From NCBI RefSeq assembly GCF_036046055.1, contig NZ_CP107939.1, positions 8,246,001-8,310,000 on the forward strand: a stretch of 64,000 nt of DNA, given 5' to 3'. Numbering within the stretch: the first letter of the stretch is position 1; every line of letters begins with the position of its first letter. Both the position numbers and the translations under genes were made by a program. The notes below the pieces were generated by a model. It was not told the DNA's origin. It did no database searches and saw only the letters and a program-made list of their open reading frames with translations. Positions 1 through 9,334 of this stretch are shown here, one piece after another. This stretch comes from Nocardia sp. NBC_00403. Lineage in GTDB: Bacteria; Actinomycetota; Actinomycetes; Mycobacteriales; Mycobacteriaceae.

Positions 1-1
1 C

Positions 2-586
2 GGCGCGCAGGAGCGCGAAACGGCGCAGACGCCGCGACCCCGAGTCTTCGTGCAGACCTTCGGTGTTCGGGCCCGCATGATTCTGGCGGGCGCCAACGAT
101 TTCGTGCGCGCACTCGCCAGGACCGGTCGCCAACTCGGCTACCGGGTCACCGTGGTCGATGCCCGCGAAACCTTCGCGACCACAGCGCGATTCCCCGCCG
201 CCGACGAAGTGGTCGTCGACTGGCCGCACCGATATCTGGAGGCGCAGCGGGCGGCAGGGCGGATCGACCGGCGCACCGTGGTCTGCGTCCTCACCCACGA
301 CACCAAGTTCGATGTGCCCGCGATCGCGGCCGCACTGAACATGGACGACATCGCCTTCGTCGGTGCATTGGGTTCGCGCCGCACCCATGCCGAGCGCACC
401 GAGCGACTACGCGCCGCAGGCGTCACCGACACCCAATTGTCGCGACTGAAAAGCCCACTCGGCCTAGATCTCAACGCCCGCACGCCCGACGAAACAGCGA
501 TCTCCATCGCCGCCCAAATCCTCGCCGAACGCGGGCGCACCTCGGCACGCCCTCTCAACCAGCTCGCCGGCCCCATCCACCACTGA
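2..586 (+). CDS. XdhC/CoxI family protein, C-terminal part (5' truncated by window edge)
   Basis: The frame is open from base 2, so the start lies outside the window. The visible ~194 residues form the C-terminal Rossmann-like domain of XdhC/CoxI proteins, which help insert or mature the molybdenum cofactor of xanthine dehydrogenase or CO-dehydrogenase-like enzymes. Recognisable pieces are the strand RVFVQTFG followed by ILAGANDFVRALA (nucleotide-binding-like turn), VCVLTHDTKFDVPAI and FVGALGSRRTHAERTERL, ending in the usual TPDETAISIAAQILAER helix. Its partners would lie upstream, outside the window. The gene is followed by a long non-coding stretch. Confidence 0.88.
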   Translation, partial: GAQERETAQTPRPRVFVQTFGVRARMILAGANDFVRALARTGRQLGYRVTVVDARETFATTARFPAADEVVVDWPHRYLEAQRAAGRIDRRTVVCVLTHDTKFDVPAIAAALNMDDIAFVGALGSRRTHAERTERLRAAGVTDTQLSRLKSPLGLDLNARTPDETAISIAAQILAERGRTSARPLNQLAGPIHH

Positions 587-1384
587 CCGCCGTTCAGCCG
601 AGCTCATGGGAATGGTCGACAAGCAGCCGCCAGCAACCGTTTCTATGCGGTTGACCTGAAAGCCCGACAGCGCCATCACAGCCAGTCGACCATGCTGGAC
701 CTCATGCCTGAGCTGCGGAAGCAGCAAAGCGGTTAGCCGGCCTGACGCGCCCAGCACGGCCCAGGCAATCCACTGGATGGCAACCCTCTTCGGGACCGCC
801 AAGGCCTGGAGACTCCTCGATAGGCGCTCCTACCAGTGGTTTCCCGAGCAGCGCTGGGCACGTTGGGTGCCGTACCCGACTTGATCTTCCGCAGACCGGT
901 CAACAGGCACACAGCTCACAGCGTGAGGACTGGCTGTGGTTGCGTCACAAGCACTTCAGGTATCGAGCGTAGTAAAGGTAATCCACTGGTAGGCACAGCT
1001 CCTCGGACAGACCAACCCCGGAGCACGTCCCCGACACAACTCTCCGTCGGCGAACGTTCGATAGAACTCGGTGAATGCACAACAGAACTCGGTGAGCGGC
1101 ACATAGCTGCGGCACACGCCGAATAGCACTCACGCTGATGTGCCACTCGCCGTTGCCGTTGCCGTTGCCGTTGCACGGCTACGGAGCCGGGCTCCACGCT
1201 CGAAGCAGGTGTTCGATCCGCAGCGGGATCTCACGAATGCGGCGGCGGATGGCGTGGTGCACGGCGTTCACAATGACGGCATTGAGCACGCTCTTGGCTG
1301 CGAACATGCCGACCCGGTACGGACTGCGACCCAGGCTAGCGATCCAGCAGCAAACTCGACAGGACTTGCCGAGCCGACGATCGA
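587..1384. other. Intergenic region without a credible gene
   Basis: About 800 bases separate the XdhC gene from gpgS, and the two genes converge here. Open frames are short, lack family signatures and have poor codon structure. Visible landmarks are four tandem CGTTGC hexamers at 1151-1174 and a 12-base direct repeat AGAACTCGGTGA at 1063 and 1084 (21-base period). The lower GC and broken frames suggest decayed accessory DNA, but I cannot name an ancestor. Confidence 0.6.
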
Positions 1385-2323
1385 TCAGGCGGCCGCGCGA
1401 GCCGGGCGCAGCGTGTTCATAGGCGGGCGATCGGCCAGCGACACCTCGGTGCTGTGCGCGGTGAAGGCGTCACCGACCAGCGGGAACTGGGTGAGCGCTG
1501 CGCCGGAATCCTGCACGCCGCTGCGGCCGAGCACAGTGCCGAGAATCTGGCGGCTCATTACGCCGAGATCGGCGAGCGGGCGATTGCGGTGGGTGCGCAC
1601 GCCGAGGTTCACCTGACCGATCGCGGGCATGCCGAGCTGGTCGTAGGTGTCGAGCAGCAGCCCGATCTCGACGCCGTAGCCGGGGGCGAACGGCACCGAT
1701 GTCAGCAGTTCCCGGGTGCCCGCGTATTCGCCGCCCAGCGGCTGCAGCACATCCGACAGCTCGGGGCGCAGCGCGGCCAGCAGCGGGCGGGCGACGAGTT
1801 CGGTGACCCGGCCGCCGCCGTGCGCGTCCACTGCGGCGCCCTGGCGCAGTGGCCTGCGGTAGTAAGCCTTGACCAGATGCATGTCCTCGACCGTCAACAG
1901 TGGGCCGAGCAACTTCGGCACGAAGGCCGGATCCGGGTCGATCAGATCCGAGTCGACGAAGGCGACCAGGTCACCGCTGGTTACCGCCAGCGAGCGCCAC
2001 AGCACCTCGCCCTTGCCCGGCAGCGGATCGAGTTCGGGAACGGCCTCTTCGCGGCTGATCACGTCGGCGCCCGCGGCGCGCGCGCGTTCGGCGGTCGCGT
2101 CGGTCGACCCGGAATCGAGCACCACCAGTTCGTCCACCAGCGTGCCGAGCAGGGGCCGGATACTGGCCACCACGTCGGCGACGGTGCGTTCTTCGTTCAG
2201 CGCGGGCAGCACCACGGAAACGGTGCGCCCGTTCTTGGCGGCGACGAGTTCGTCCACCGTCCACTCGGGTGTGTCCCAGGTATTGGTCGTCGCCCATGCG
2301 GGCTCGCGGTGTTGGATTTTCAT
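1385..2323 (-). CDS. gpgS: Glucosyl-3-phosphoglycerate synthase
   Basis: GT-A fold retaining glucosyltransferase of 312 residues. It transfers glucose from a nucleotide-sugar to 3-phosphoglycerate, the first step to the methylglucose lipopolysaccharides of mycolic-acid bacteria. The N-terminal nucleotide-binding strand VVLPALNEE (about 37-45), the GKG loop (103-105) and the metal-binding DSD (124-126, in AFVDSDLIDPDP) are intact, as is the PGYGVEIGLL acceptor-site segment. The start is the ATG at 2323, whose ATGA overlaps the folP2 stop by 4 bases, implying translational coupling. A longer upstream frame lies inside folP2 and was rejected. The same neighbour pair (Rv1207-Rv1208) occurs in M. 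tuberculosis. Confidence 0.95.
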   Translation of the reverse strand: MKIQHREPAWATTNTWDTPEWTVDELVAAKNGRTVSVVLPALNEERTVADVVASIRPLLGTLVDELVVLDSGSTDATAERARAAGADVISREEAVPELDPLPGKGEVLWRSLAVTSGDLVAFVDSDLIDPDPAFVPKLLGPLLTVEDMHLVKAYYRRPLRQGAAVDAHGGGRVTELVARPLLAALRPELSDVLQPLGGEYAGTRELLTSVPFAPGYGVEIGLLLDTYDQLGMPAIGQVNLGVRTHRNRPLADLGVMSRQILGTVLGRSGVQDSGAALTQFPLVGDAFTAHSTEVSLADRPPMNTLRPARAAA

Positions 2324-3201
2324 ACCAGACCTCGCAGGGTTCGTGCGGGGGGCCGGATGCCCTGAATCGCGGCGATCATGTCCACGACGCGCCGGGTTTC
2401 GGCAACCTCGTGTACTCGGAAGACTCGGGCGCCTGCCGCTGCCGACCATGCTGTTGCCGCCAATGTGCCCTCCAACCGTTCGGAAAGACCGACACCTAGA
2501 GTCTCCCCAATAAAATCCTTGTTGCTGAGTGCCATCAAGACTGGCCATCCGGTATTTACAAGAATGTCTATTCCCCGCAATAACTCGAGCCCGTGGTAAG
2601 TGTTCTTGCCGAAATCGTGGGTCGGATCGATCAGAATCGAATCCTTGCGCACCCCCGCCGCGACCGCATTCTCTGCGGCCGCGACCACGGTATCGGTCAC
2701 TTCGGGCACCACATCGGCGTAGCGCACCCGATGCGGCCTGGTCCGCGGAATCGCGCCGCCTGTGTGGCTGCACACGATGCCGACACCCAATTCCGCCGCG
2801 ATCCGCACCAGATCCGGGTCGGCGCCCGACCAGGTGTCGTTGATCAGATCAGCGCCCTCGCCGACCGCCTCGGCGGCCACCTCGGCCCGCCAGGTGTCGA
2901 TGCTGATCAGCAATTCCGGGTACTTCGCCCGGATCGCCGCGACGAACGGGACCACTCGTCTGGCTTCCTCGGCCGCATCGACCAGCGTTCCTGGACCCGC
3001 TTTGACCCCGCCGATATCGACAAGGTCGGCACCTTCGTCGACCGCACGCGCGACGGCGTCCATGGCCGCCTCGTCGGTGAAGGTTGCGCCCTTGTCGTAG
3101 AAGGAATCGGGCGTGCGATTGACGATCGCCATGACGAGCGCGCGATCCGTCGCCACCGGCTTGCCGCACAAAGTCGGGAGCGGCGCTACGGGGCTGAACA
3201 T
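2320..3201 (-). CDS. folP2: Dihydropteroate synthase paralogue FolP2
   Basis: A 293-residue TIM-barrel protein of the pterin-binding (DHPS) family. The first pterin loop is present (MAIVNRTPDSFYDKG, 24-38). The second substrate loop reads DIGGVKAGPG in place of the DIGGESTRPG-type loop of true DHPS, and the loop near 192 reads DPTHDFGKN instead of DPGIGFGK. These are the hallmarks of actinobacterial FolP2, reported to lack dihydropteroate synthase activity; its actual role is unknown. It sits first in a leftward pair with gpgS (4-base overlap), pointing to a job linked to glucosylglycerate/MGLP metabolism rather than to folate. ATG start at 3201. Confidence 0.93.
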   Translation of the reverse strand: MFSPVAPLPTLCGKPVATDRALVMAIVNRTPDSFYDKGATFTDEAAMDAVARAVDEGADLVDIGGVKAGPGTLVDAAEEARRVVPFVAAIRAKYPELLISIDTWRAEVAAEAVGEGADLINDTWSGADPDLVRIAAELGVGIVCSHTGGAIPRTRPHRVRYADVVPEVTDTVVAAAENAVAAGVRKDSILIDPTHDFGKNTYHGLELLRGIDILVNTGWPVLMALSNKDFIGETLGVGLSERLEGTLAATAWSAAAGARVFRVHEVAETRRVVDMIAAIQGIRPPARTLRGLV

Positions 3202-3394
3202 GCCCCCGACTGTAGCTAACCCACCTCGCTGTCCGCCTGACTGTCCGCTGCACAGCCCGCGTCCGGCGCGTATTGGGGCCGTACAAATCGAGCATCACAA
3301 AGGTCGAACTCAGGTCCGGCGTTGGGTACGGATCAGTTTTGGGCGTACCCGACGAGTTACCCGGGTGCTGACGAAACCGGTTGTCGCGTTCAGC

Positions 3395-5161
3395 TCACTT
3401 CGGTGCGCGCCCCGCGGCCACGTCGATGGCGTAATCGTCGTAGGCGGGCACGTAGCCCTCGGCACGACCGGCCAGGACGTACAGGGTGCTGTCGGCGTCG
3501 GGTTGGTAGCCCTGCTTGCGTAAGTCCACTTTGCGGCTCTTGAAGGTGGAGGTCTGCTCGAGCTCCGGCACCACCCGGATGAACAGTGGCACGGCATACC
3601 CGGGCAACTGCGCGTAGACCTGCTCGGCGAGCGCAGGCCCGTCGAATTCGGCGTCGGGGTACAGCGTCACCGCACCCATGCCCGCTTTGCCGTCGGCGCC
3701 CGGAATATCTACGCCGTAGACAACGGCCTGCGAGATCGCGGCGGTCGCGGCAAGGGCCCCTTCGACCTCGGTGGTCGCGACGTTCTCGCCCTTCCAGCGG
3801 AAGGTGTCGCCGAGCCGGTCGACGAAGGCGATGTGATGCATACCCTGATCGCGGACCAGGTCGCCGGTGTCGAACCAGAGGTCGCCGTCCTTGAAGCCGT
3901 CGCGGACCAGCTTGGCCTCGGAGGCGGCCTTGTCGGTATAACCGTCGGCGGGCGAGCGGCTGGTGACCTTGGCGAGCAGCAGTCCGACCCCGCCCGAGGG
4001 GACGCGCCGCAGCCGTCCGTTCTTGCCGCGCTCGGCTTTTCCGGTGGTGTCGTCGTATTCGACGATCGCGTACGGCAGTGGCCCGAAGCCTGCGGTACGG
4101 TCCACTCCGAACGCATTGACGAAGGCGATGTTCACCTCGCTCGCGCCGTAGAACTCGACAATCCTGTCGATGCCGAAACGCTTCTTGAATTCGTCCCACA
4201 GCTCCGGCCGCAGCCCGTTGCCGACGGCGAGCCGGATCTTGTGGCGGTGCTCGACCGGCTTCGCGGGTTGGTTGAGCAAATACCGGCACAGCTCACCGAT
4301 GTAGATGAACGCGGTGGCCTTCTCCCGGATGATCTCGTCCCAGAACCCGGACACGGAGAACTTCCGGCCGAGCGCGAACGTGCCCCCCGCGGCCAGCACC
4401 GACGACAACGCGACGGTCAGCGCGTTGTTGTGGTAAAGCGGCAGGCAGCAATACAGAGTGTCGGTGCTGCGCAGGCGAATTCCGAGCCCGCCGAGTCCGG
4501 CCATGCTCTTGGTCCAGCGCAGGTGTGTCATCACACTGGCCTTCGGCAACCCGGTGGTGCCGGAGGTGAAGATCAGGAAAGCCCGCTCCTTCGCGGTGAC
4601 CTGCGCGCAACTGGGCGGATCGGTGGCGTCGGCGGACTCGGCGGCGGCGTGCAGTTCTTGCGCGTCGAGCACATTGGCGAGTGGCCCCGGCAGCGAGTCC
4701 AACGCCGCTGCGCATTCCGCGCCGACGACATTCAGCACACTGTCGAGCAGGCCGAAGCTGTGGGCGAGCACCGTGTCGCGCTGATGATGGTTGAGCAGTC
4801 CGACGGTCGCGCCCAGCTTCACCGTCGCCAGCACCACGAACAGCGTTTCCGGCCGGTTGGTCATCAGCACGCCGACCACGTCGCCGCGCCGAACACCGCG
4901 CTGGGCGAGCACATTCGCGTATCTGTTCACCTGTGCGTTGGCGTCGCGGTAGCTGAAGGTCTTGCCCTCGAACCGCAGGAAAGGGCGGTCCGGATGACGG
5001 TGCGCGTTGCGCTGGAAGTACAGCCCGACCGAGGATCTGTCGCCGGGTCGGACCAGCATGCTCATCGCGCCCCGAAGCATGGAGGGAGCGTCGACCGCCA
5101 TGCCCGGCAGTCGTTTCGCCACATCGAGCAAGCTGACGGTCGGGCGAGCGTCGGTGCTCAC
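3395..5161 (-). CDS. fadD6: Long-chain acyl-CoA synthetase, FadD6 type
   Basis: A 588-residue adenylate-forming enzyme of the FATP/very-long-chain acyl-CoA synthetase branch. It activates fatty acids to acyl-AMP and then acyl-CoA. The P-loop FLIFTSGTTGLPKASV, the motif VEFYGASEVN and the C-terminal hinge LWFDTGDL with DRLGDTFRWKGENV are present, followed by the LRKQGYQPDAD tail seen in FATP-like members. The start is GTG at 5161, three bases after the stop of the upstream LOG gene, so the two are probably co-transcribed. The order LOG-fadD6-folP2-gpgS matches Rv1205-Rv1208. Confidence 0.93.
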   Translation of the reverse strand: MSTDARPTVSLLDVAKRLPGMAVDAPSMLRGAMSMLVRPGDRSSVGLYFQRNAHRHPDRPFLRFEGKTFSYRDANAQVNRYANVLAQRGVRRGDVVGVLMTNRPETLFVVLATVKLGATVGLLNHHQRDTVLAHSFGLLDSVLNVVGAECAAALDSLPGPLANVLDAQELHAAAESADATDPPSCAQVTAKERAFLIFTSGTTGLPKASVMTHLRWTKSMAGLGGLGIRLRSTDTLYCCLPLYHNNALTVALSSVLAAGGTFALGRKFSVSGFWDEIIREKATAFIYIGELCRYLLNQPAKPVEHRHKIRLAVGNGLRPELWDEFKKRFGIDRIVEFYGASEVNIAFVNAFGVDRTAGFGPLPYAIVEYDDTTGKAERGKNGRLRRVPSGGVGLLLAKVTSRSPADGYTDKAASEAKLVRDGFKDGDLWFDTGDLVRDQGMHHIAFVDRLGDTFRWKGENVATTEVEGALAATAAISQAVVYGVDIPGADGKAGMGAVTLYPDAEFDGPALAEQVYAQLPGYAVPLFIRVVPELEQTSTFKSRKVDLRKQGYQPDADSTLYVLAGRAEGYVPAYDDYAIDVAAGRAPK

Positions 5162-5164
5162 GCG

Positions 5165-5758
5165 TCAATTCTCCTTGTCCGGGGTGGCACTGTCGTCCAG
5201 TGCCGCAAGGGGTTCCAGCGCTGCGAAGGCCGACCGCAGATCGGTGACCACGGTGATGCGGTCCCTGGCGAACTGGGACACGAACTTTCGGTCGTAGAGC
5301 TCGTCGAGCCAGCGGAACAGACCCGTGTAGAAGCCGTCCTGGTCGAGAATGACCACGGGCTTGTCGTGCTGCCCGAGATAGCCACCGGTCCAGGTCTCGA
5401 AGAATTCCTCCAGCGTGCCGATACCGCCGGGCAGCGTGAGGAACGCATCGGCGCGATCCTCCATGACCTGCTTACGCTGACGCATGGTGTCGGTGACAAC
5501 GAGTTCGTCGGCGTCGACATCGGCGACTTCCTTGTGCACCAGGTGCTTCGGGATCACGCCGACCGTATTCGCGCCACCGGCGCGCGCCGCGGTAGCGACC
5601 GCGCCCATCATCGAGACGTGCCCACCACCGGAAACCAATTGCCAACCGCGCCTGGCGATTTCGGTACCAACCCGGGCGGCGAGCCTGATGTGGGCCGGGT
5701 CGGCAGTGCTGGCCGAGCAGTAGACACAGACGGAGTACCCCGCAGCCGCGCTCACCAC
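5165..5758 (-). CDS. LOG family protein (TIGR00730), short paralogue
   Basis: A 197-residue Rossmann-fold protein with the LOG signature PGGIGTLEEFFETW. LOG enzymes hydrolyse cytokinin riboside 5'-monophosphates, and the mycobacterial orthologue (Rv1205) is reported to act this way. The N-terminal VCVYCSAS and SGGGHVSMMGAVA segments match the family. The GTG start at 5758 overlaps the stop of the longer LOG paralogue by 7 bases, and fadD6 follows 3 bases after the stop. It lies in a tight leftward operon. Confidence 0.9.
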   Translation of the reverse strand: MVSAAAGYSVCVYCSASTADPAHIRLAARVGTEIARRGWQLVSGGGHVSMMGAVATAARAGGANTVGVIPKHLVHKEVADVDADELVVTDTMRQRKQVMEDRADAFLTLPGGIGTLEEFFETWTGGYLGQHDKPVVILDQDGFYTGLFRWLDELYDRKFVSQFARDRITVVTDLRSAFAALEPLAALDDSATPDKEN

Positions 5759-6558
5759 TGATCCTCCGTCCCGACCGCATCCAGGCTCCCACCGTTCTCG
5801 GCCGCGGCGAGGACGATCTCACAGACCTCGTCGACGTTGTCGGTGACATGGAGCAGCCCGAGATCACCCGGCGATATCTTGCCGGAGCCCGCTAGGGAAT
5901 CGCGCAGCCAATCCACCAGCCCCGCCCAGTATTTGGTGCCGAACAGGATGATCGGGAAGCGGGTGATCTTGCGGGTCTGCACCAGGGTGAGCGCCTCGAA
6001 CAGCTCGTCGAGAGTGCCGAATCCGCCGGGCAGGCAAACGAAGGCCTGCGAGTACTTCACGAACATGGTCTTGCGGGCGAAGAAGTACCGGAAGTTGATC
6101 CCCAGGTCGACCCACTCGTTGAGGCTCTGCTCGAACGGCAGCTCGATACCGAGGCCGATCGAATATCCGCCTGCCTCCGATGCGCCGCGATTGGCCGCCT
6201 CCATGGCGCCGGGTCCGCCGCCGGTGATCACCGCGAAACCGGACTGCGCGAGCGCGCCGCCGATGGCGCGTGCGGCCTTGTACTCCGGGTGGTCGGCATG
6301 GGTGCGCGCGGAACCGAAAACCGTCACCGCGCGCGGCACCTCGGCCAGGGCGCCGAAGCCCTCGACGAATTCGGCTTGGATGCGCAGCACCCGCCACGGG
6401 TCGGTGTGCACCCAGTCGCTCGGCCCGTGCTGATCCAGCAGATTCTGATCGGCGGTGCCGCCCGGTTTGCGATCGCGGCGGAACATGATCGGTCCGCGGT
6501 ACTTGGGTGTCGACTTCGGCGTGCTTACGACCTCGTTATCGGCGGCTTCGGTGGACAT
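5752..6558 (-). CDS. LOG family protein (TIGR00730), long paralogue
   Basis: A 268-residue LOG-like protein with PGGFGTLDELFEALTLVQT and the binding loop ITGGGPGAMEAANRGA. Compared with its 197-residue neighbour it has an N-terminal extension of about 60 residues rich in charged residues (MSTEAADNEV...MFRRDRKPGG). I chose ATG 6558; the open frame continues upstream but only as Arg-rich sequence antisense to dapE. The two paralogues are adjacent and overlap by 7 bases, yet they differ enough to suggest different substrates or a hetero-oligomer. Confidence 0.88.
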   Translation of the reverse strand: MSTEAADNEVVSTPKSTPKYRGPIMFRRDRKPGGTADQNLLDQHGPSDWVHTDPWRVLRIQAEFVEGFGALAEVPRAVTVFGSARTHADHPEYKAARAIGGALAQSGFAVITGGGPGAMEAANRGASEAGGYSIGLGIELPFEQSLNEWVDLGINFRYFFARKTMFVKYSQAFVCLPGGFGTLDELFEALTLVQTRKITRFPIILFGTKYWAGLVDWLRDSLAGSGKISPGDLGLLHVTDNVDEVCEIVLAAAENGGSLDAVGTEDQW

Positions 6559-6623
6559 GGCGCCCACGGTACCGGGCCGGGGCGCAGCACAGGGTTGCAC
6601 CGCCGTCCCGTGCCGAATCTCGA

Positions 6624-7724
6624 TCAGACTGCGCCGGTCAGATAGCTGCGCAGCATGGCGGCGACCGCCGTGATCTGCGCGACGGGGACGTGTTCGTCGC
6701 GCTTGTGGGCGAGGTTCGGATCGCCGGGGCCGAAGTTCACGGCGGGGATGCCGCGGGCGGCGAAGCGGGAGACGTCGGTCCAGCCGTATTTGGCGCGCAC
6801 GCCGCCGCCACCATGGGAGTTCACCGAGGCGATGAGGTCCACGGACGCGGGGGCGGTGAGGCCGGGCAGTGCACCGGCCGCGGAATCGGTCACCTCGAAG
6901 GCCAGATCGAGCCCGGCGAAGACCTCGCGGACATGGTCGACGGCCTGCTCGACCGAACGGTCGGGGGCGAAGCGAAAGTTCACATCCACCTCGGCGGCAT
7001 CGGGGACGACATTGCCCGCGACGCCGCCGACGACGCGTACCGCGGACAGGCCCTCGCGGTAGACGCAGCCGTCGATATCGACCTCGCGCGCTTTGTAGTC
7101 GGCGAGGCGTTGGAGAACCGGTGCGAGTCGATGAATGGCGTTGTCGCCGAGCCACGCTCGCGCCGAATGCGCCCGCACGCCCGCCGTGGTGAGCCGAACA
7201 CGCAGCGTGCCTTGGCAACCCGCCTCGATCCAGCCGCCGGAAGGTTCGCCGAGAATCGCCATATCGCCGTCGAGCCAGTGCGGGAGCTCGCGTTCGATGC
7301 GACCGAGCCCGTTGAATTCGGCCGCGATCTCCTCGCAGTCGTAGAAGATCAGGGTCAGGTCGTGCACCGGTTCGGCGACGGTGGCCGCCAGGTGCAGGAA
7401 CACCGCGTCACCGGACTTCATGTCGACGGTGCCGCAGCCGTGGAGCACCTGCTCCCCTGCCTCGTTCACCTCGAATCGGCTCGGCACGTTGTCGGCGATG
7501 GGCACGGTGTCCAGGTGCCCGGCCAGGATCACTCTGGTCGGCAGGCCACGATCGGTGCGGGCGAGCACCACGTTGCCGTGCCGGAGCACCTCGAATCCCA
7601 CGGTCTGCTCGCGCAGCGCCCCTTCGACGATATCGGCGATCCTCGCCTCGTCGCGGGACACACTCTCGATATCGACGAGGGCGGCGGTGAGCTGGATCGG
7701 GTCGGCGCGCAGATCGAGGGTCAC
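6624..7724 (-). CDS. dapE: Succinyl-diaminopimelate desuccinylase
   Basis: An M20-family metallohydrolase of 366 residues acting in the succinylase branch of meso-diaminopimelate/lysine synthesis: it cleaves N-succinyl-LL-DAP to succinate and LL-DAP. The zinc-site motifs are present: [21 protein letters not shown] and [16 protein letters not shown]. The dimerisation/lid domain follows about residues 175-290. The start is GTG 7724. It is divergent from dapD with about 190 bases between them, so both genes of the pathway share one promoter region. Confidence 0.95.
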   Translation of the reverse strand: MTLDLRADPIQLTAALVDIESVSRDEARIADIVEGALREQTVGFEVLRHGNVVLARTDRGLPTRVILAGHLDTVPIADNVPSRFEVNEAGEQVLHGCGTVDMKSGDAVFLHLAATVAEPVHDLTLIFYDCEEIAAEFNGLGRIERELPHWLDGDMAILGEPSGGWIEAGCQGTLRVRLTTAGVRAHSARAWLGDNAIHRLAPVLQRLADYKAREVDIDGCVYREGLSAVRVVGGVAGNVVPDAAEVDVNFRFAPDRSVEQAVDHVREVFAGLDLAFEVTDSAAGALPGLTAPASVDLIASVNSHGGGGVRAKYGWTDVSRFAARGIPAVNFGPGDPNLAHKRDEHVPVAQITAVAAMLRSYLTGAV

Positions 7725-7913
7725 CGCCTCAGCCTAGGTCCGTGCCCATCGCGATCGGCACCGAGGACGGGCACCCGGCCGTCGACCGCGCGCCCGGCTC
7801 GCAGCGGCGAACGCCCGCCGGCCGGTCCACTCCGATAGCCGGACCGCACCGTGCGCTCGACGTCACAGACGTGCGGTCCGGCCACAGGACCGCGGTCGGT
7901 ATTCTCTCTTGAC

Positions 7914-8861
7914 GTGAGCATTCAGGGAGCAACAGCAGTCGGCATCGCCAATGTGACCGCGGACGGAACCGTCCTGGACACCTGGTACCCGAACCCGCAA
8001 CTGGGCGAGTTCGCCGAGACCGGCACCAAGCGGCTGGACCAGGCTCCCGATGAGCTCGCGGCGCTCGTCGGCTTCGACGATGCCCGCGGCGTCGAGGCGA
8101 TCGCGGTGCAGACCACCATCGCCGATCTCGCCGCAGCCCCGGTCGACGCGCACGACGTCTACCTGCGCCTGCACCTGCTCTCGCACCGCCTGGTTCACCC
8201 GCATGGGCTGAACCTCGACGGCCAGTTCCGTCTGCTCAGCAATGTGGTGTGGACCAACCACGGCCCCGCGGCGGTGGAGGGCTTCGAGCTGACCCGCGCC
8301 AAGCTGCGCGCCCGCGGGCCCGTCACCGTCTACAGCGTGGACAAGTTCCCGCGGATGGTGGATTACGTGCTCCCCTCCGGCGTCCGCATCGGCGACGCCG
8401 ACCGGGTCCGCCTCGGCGCGCATCTGGCCTCGGGCACCACGGTCATGCACGAGGGCTTCGTGAACTTCAACGCGGGCACCCTCGGCACCTCGATGGTCGA
8501 GGGTCGCATTTCCGCGGGCGTTGTCGTCGGCGACGGCTCCGACGTCGGCGGCGGCGCCTCCATCATGGGGACCCTCTCCGGTGGCGGCACCACTGTCATC
8601 TCCGTCGGCGAGCGTTCGCTGCTCGGCGCGAACGCCGGCCTCGGCATCCCGCTCGGTGACGACTGCGTGCTGGAAGCGGGCCTGTACCTCACCGCGGGCA
8701 CCAAGGTCGCCACCCCCGACGGCACCGTCGTCAAGGCTTCGGAGCTGGCAGGCCAGAACAACCTCCTCTTCCGCCGCAACTCCCTGACCGGTGCCGTCGA
8801 AGTGGTGCCACGCAAGGGAACCGGCATCGAGCTCAACGCCGCCCTGCACGCCAACGACTGA
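7914..8861 (+). CDS. dapD: 2,3,4,5-tetrahydropyridine-2,6-dicarboxylate N-succinyltransferase
   Basis: A left-handed beta-helix (hexapeptide repeat) succinyltransferase of 315 residues, the actinobacterial form of DapD. It succinylates tetrahydrodipicolinate in DAP synthesis upstream of DapC and DapE. Strongly recognisable segments are [30 protein letters not shown] and [21 protein letters not shown] took GTG 7914 as start because the residues from there align with family N-termini ([14 protein letters not shown]); the frame opens earlier at 7851 without homology-like sequence. No classic terminator is visible after the stop. Confidence 0.95.
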   Translation: MSIQGATAVGIANVTADGTVLDTWYPNPQLGEFAETGTKRLDQAPDELAALVGFDDARGVEAIAVQTTIADLAAAPVDAHDVYLRLHLLSHRLVHPHGLNLDGQFRLLSNVVWTNHGPAAVEGFELTRAKLRARGPVTVYSVDKFPRMVDYVLPSGVRIGDADRVRLGAHLASGTTVMHEGFVNFNAGTLGTSMVEGRISAGVVVGDGSDVGGGASIMGTLSGGGTTVISVGERSLLGANAGLGIPLGDDCVLEAGLYLTAGTKVATPDGTVVKASELAGQNNLLFRRNSLTGAVEVVPRKGTGIELNAALHAND

Positions 8862-8947
8862 CCCCGCGCCAGCAGCGAGGGTAGTGACATGGTGGCCGAT
8901 ACTGCGGCCCGGAACCACCATCTCACTGCCCTCGACACCGACAGCGT

Positions 8948-9328
8948 TCAGTTGCTTTCGACGAGCCCGAAGGCAATGATTCGGTGCGGGTGGATTCGTA
9001 TCAACTCGCCGATTTCACCGTCGATGTAGGACTGCACACCGGTCAGAGCCTCTGCGGTGCCGCGGATTTCGAGGCACCGCACCCGCCAGGGCTGCACCGA
9101 GACGACATCGTCGACAACGAAGGCCACCCGATCGTTGTCGGCGAGGTTGCGAAACTTCTTCGAGGCGCCCATATTCCAGCCGCCGATGTCGATCGTGCCG
9201 AGTTCGGCGTTATAGCGGAAGCCGACGGGGCTGTTCTGCGGCGATCCATCCGGACGCACCGTCGCCAAGCGGCCGAGCCGCTGCGTGTTCAGGTATTCGA
9301 GCTGTTCCGGCGTCAGAGTTGCGGTCAT
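8948..9328 (-). CDS. PPOX-class F420-dependent oxidoreductase, small split-barrel protein
   Basis: A 126-residue flavin/deazaflavin-binding split beta-barrel protein. Family features are LNTQRLGRLATVRPDGSPQNSPVGFRY at the N-terminus, the KKFRNLADNDRVAFVVDDV central segment and the C-terminal IRIHPHRIIAFGL. Such proteins use F420 (made via FbiC, also in this window) or FMN to reduce varied substrates; the substrate here is unknown. The ATG at 9328 falls about 7 bases after a MerR-type -10 element, so the mRNA may be leaderless. Confidence 0.85.
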   Translation of the reverse strand: MTATLTPEQLEYLNTQRLGRLATVRPDGSPQNSPVGFRYNAELGTIDIGGWNMGASKKFRNLADNDRVAFVVDDVVSVQPWRVRCLEIRGTAEALTGVQSYIDGEIGELIRIHPHRIIAFGLVESN

Positions 9329-9334
9329 GCCGCG

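Noticed and set aside
1187..1318. Short minus-strand frame MFAAKSVLNAVIVNAVHHAI...
   Set aside because: Only about 42 codons, no ribosome site, no neighbour coupling and no recognisable family.
3833..5761. Long plus-strand frame (642 codons) over fadD6 and the LOG gene
   Set aside because: It is antisense to two genes with complete family motifs, and its composition (His/Arg/Gln/Val-rich) is typical of a high-GC shadow frame.
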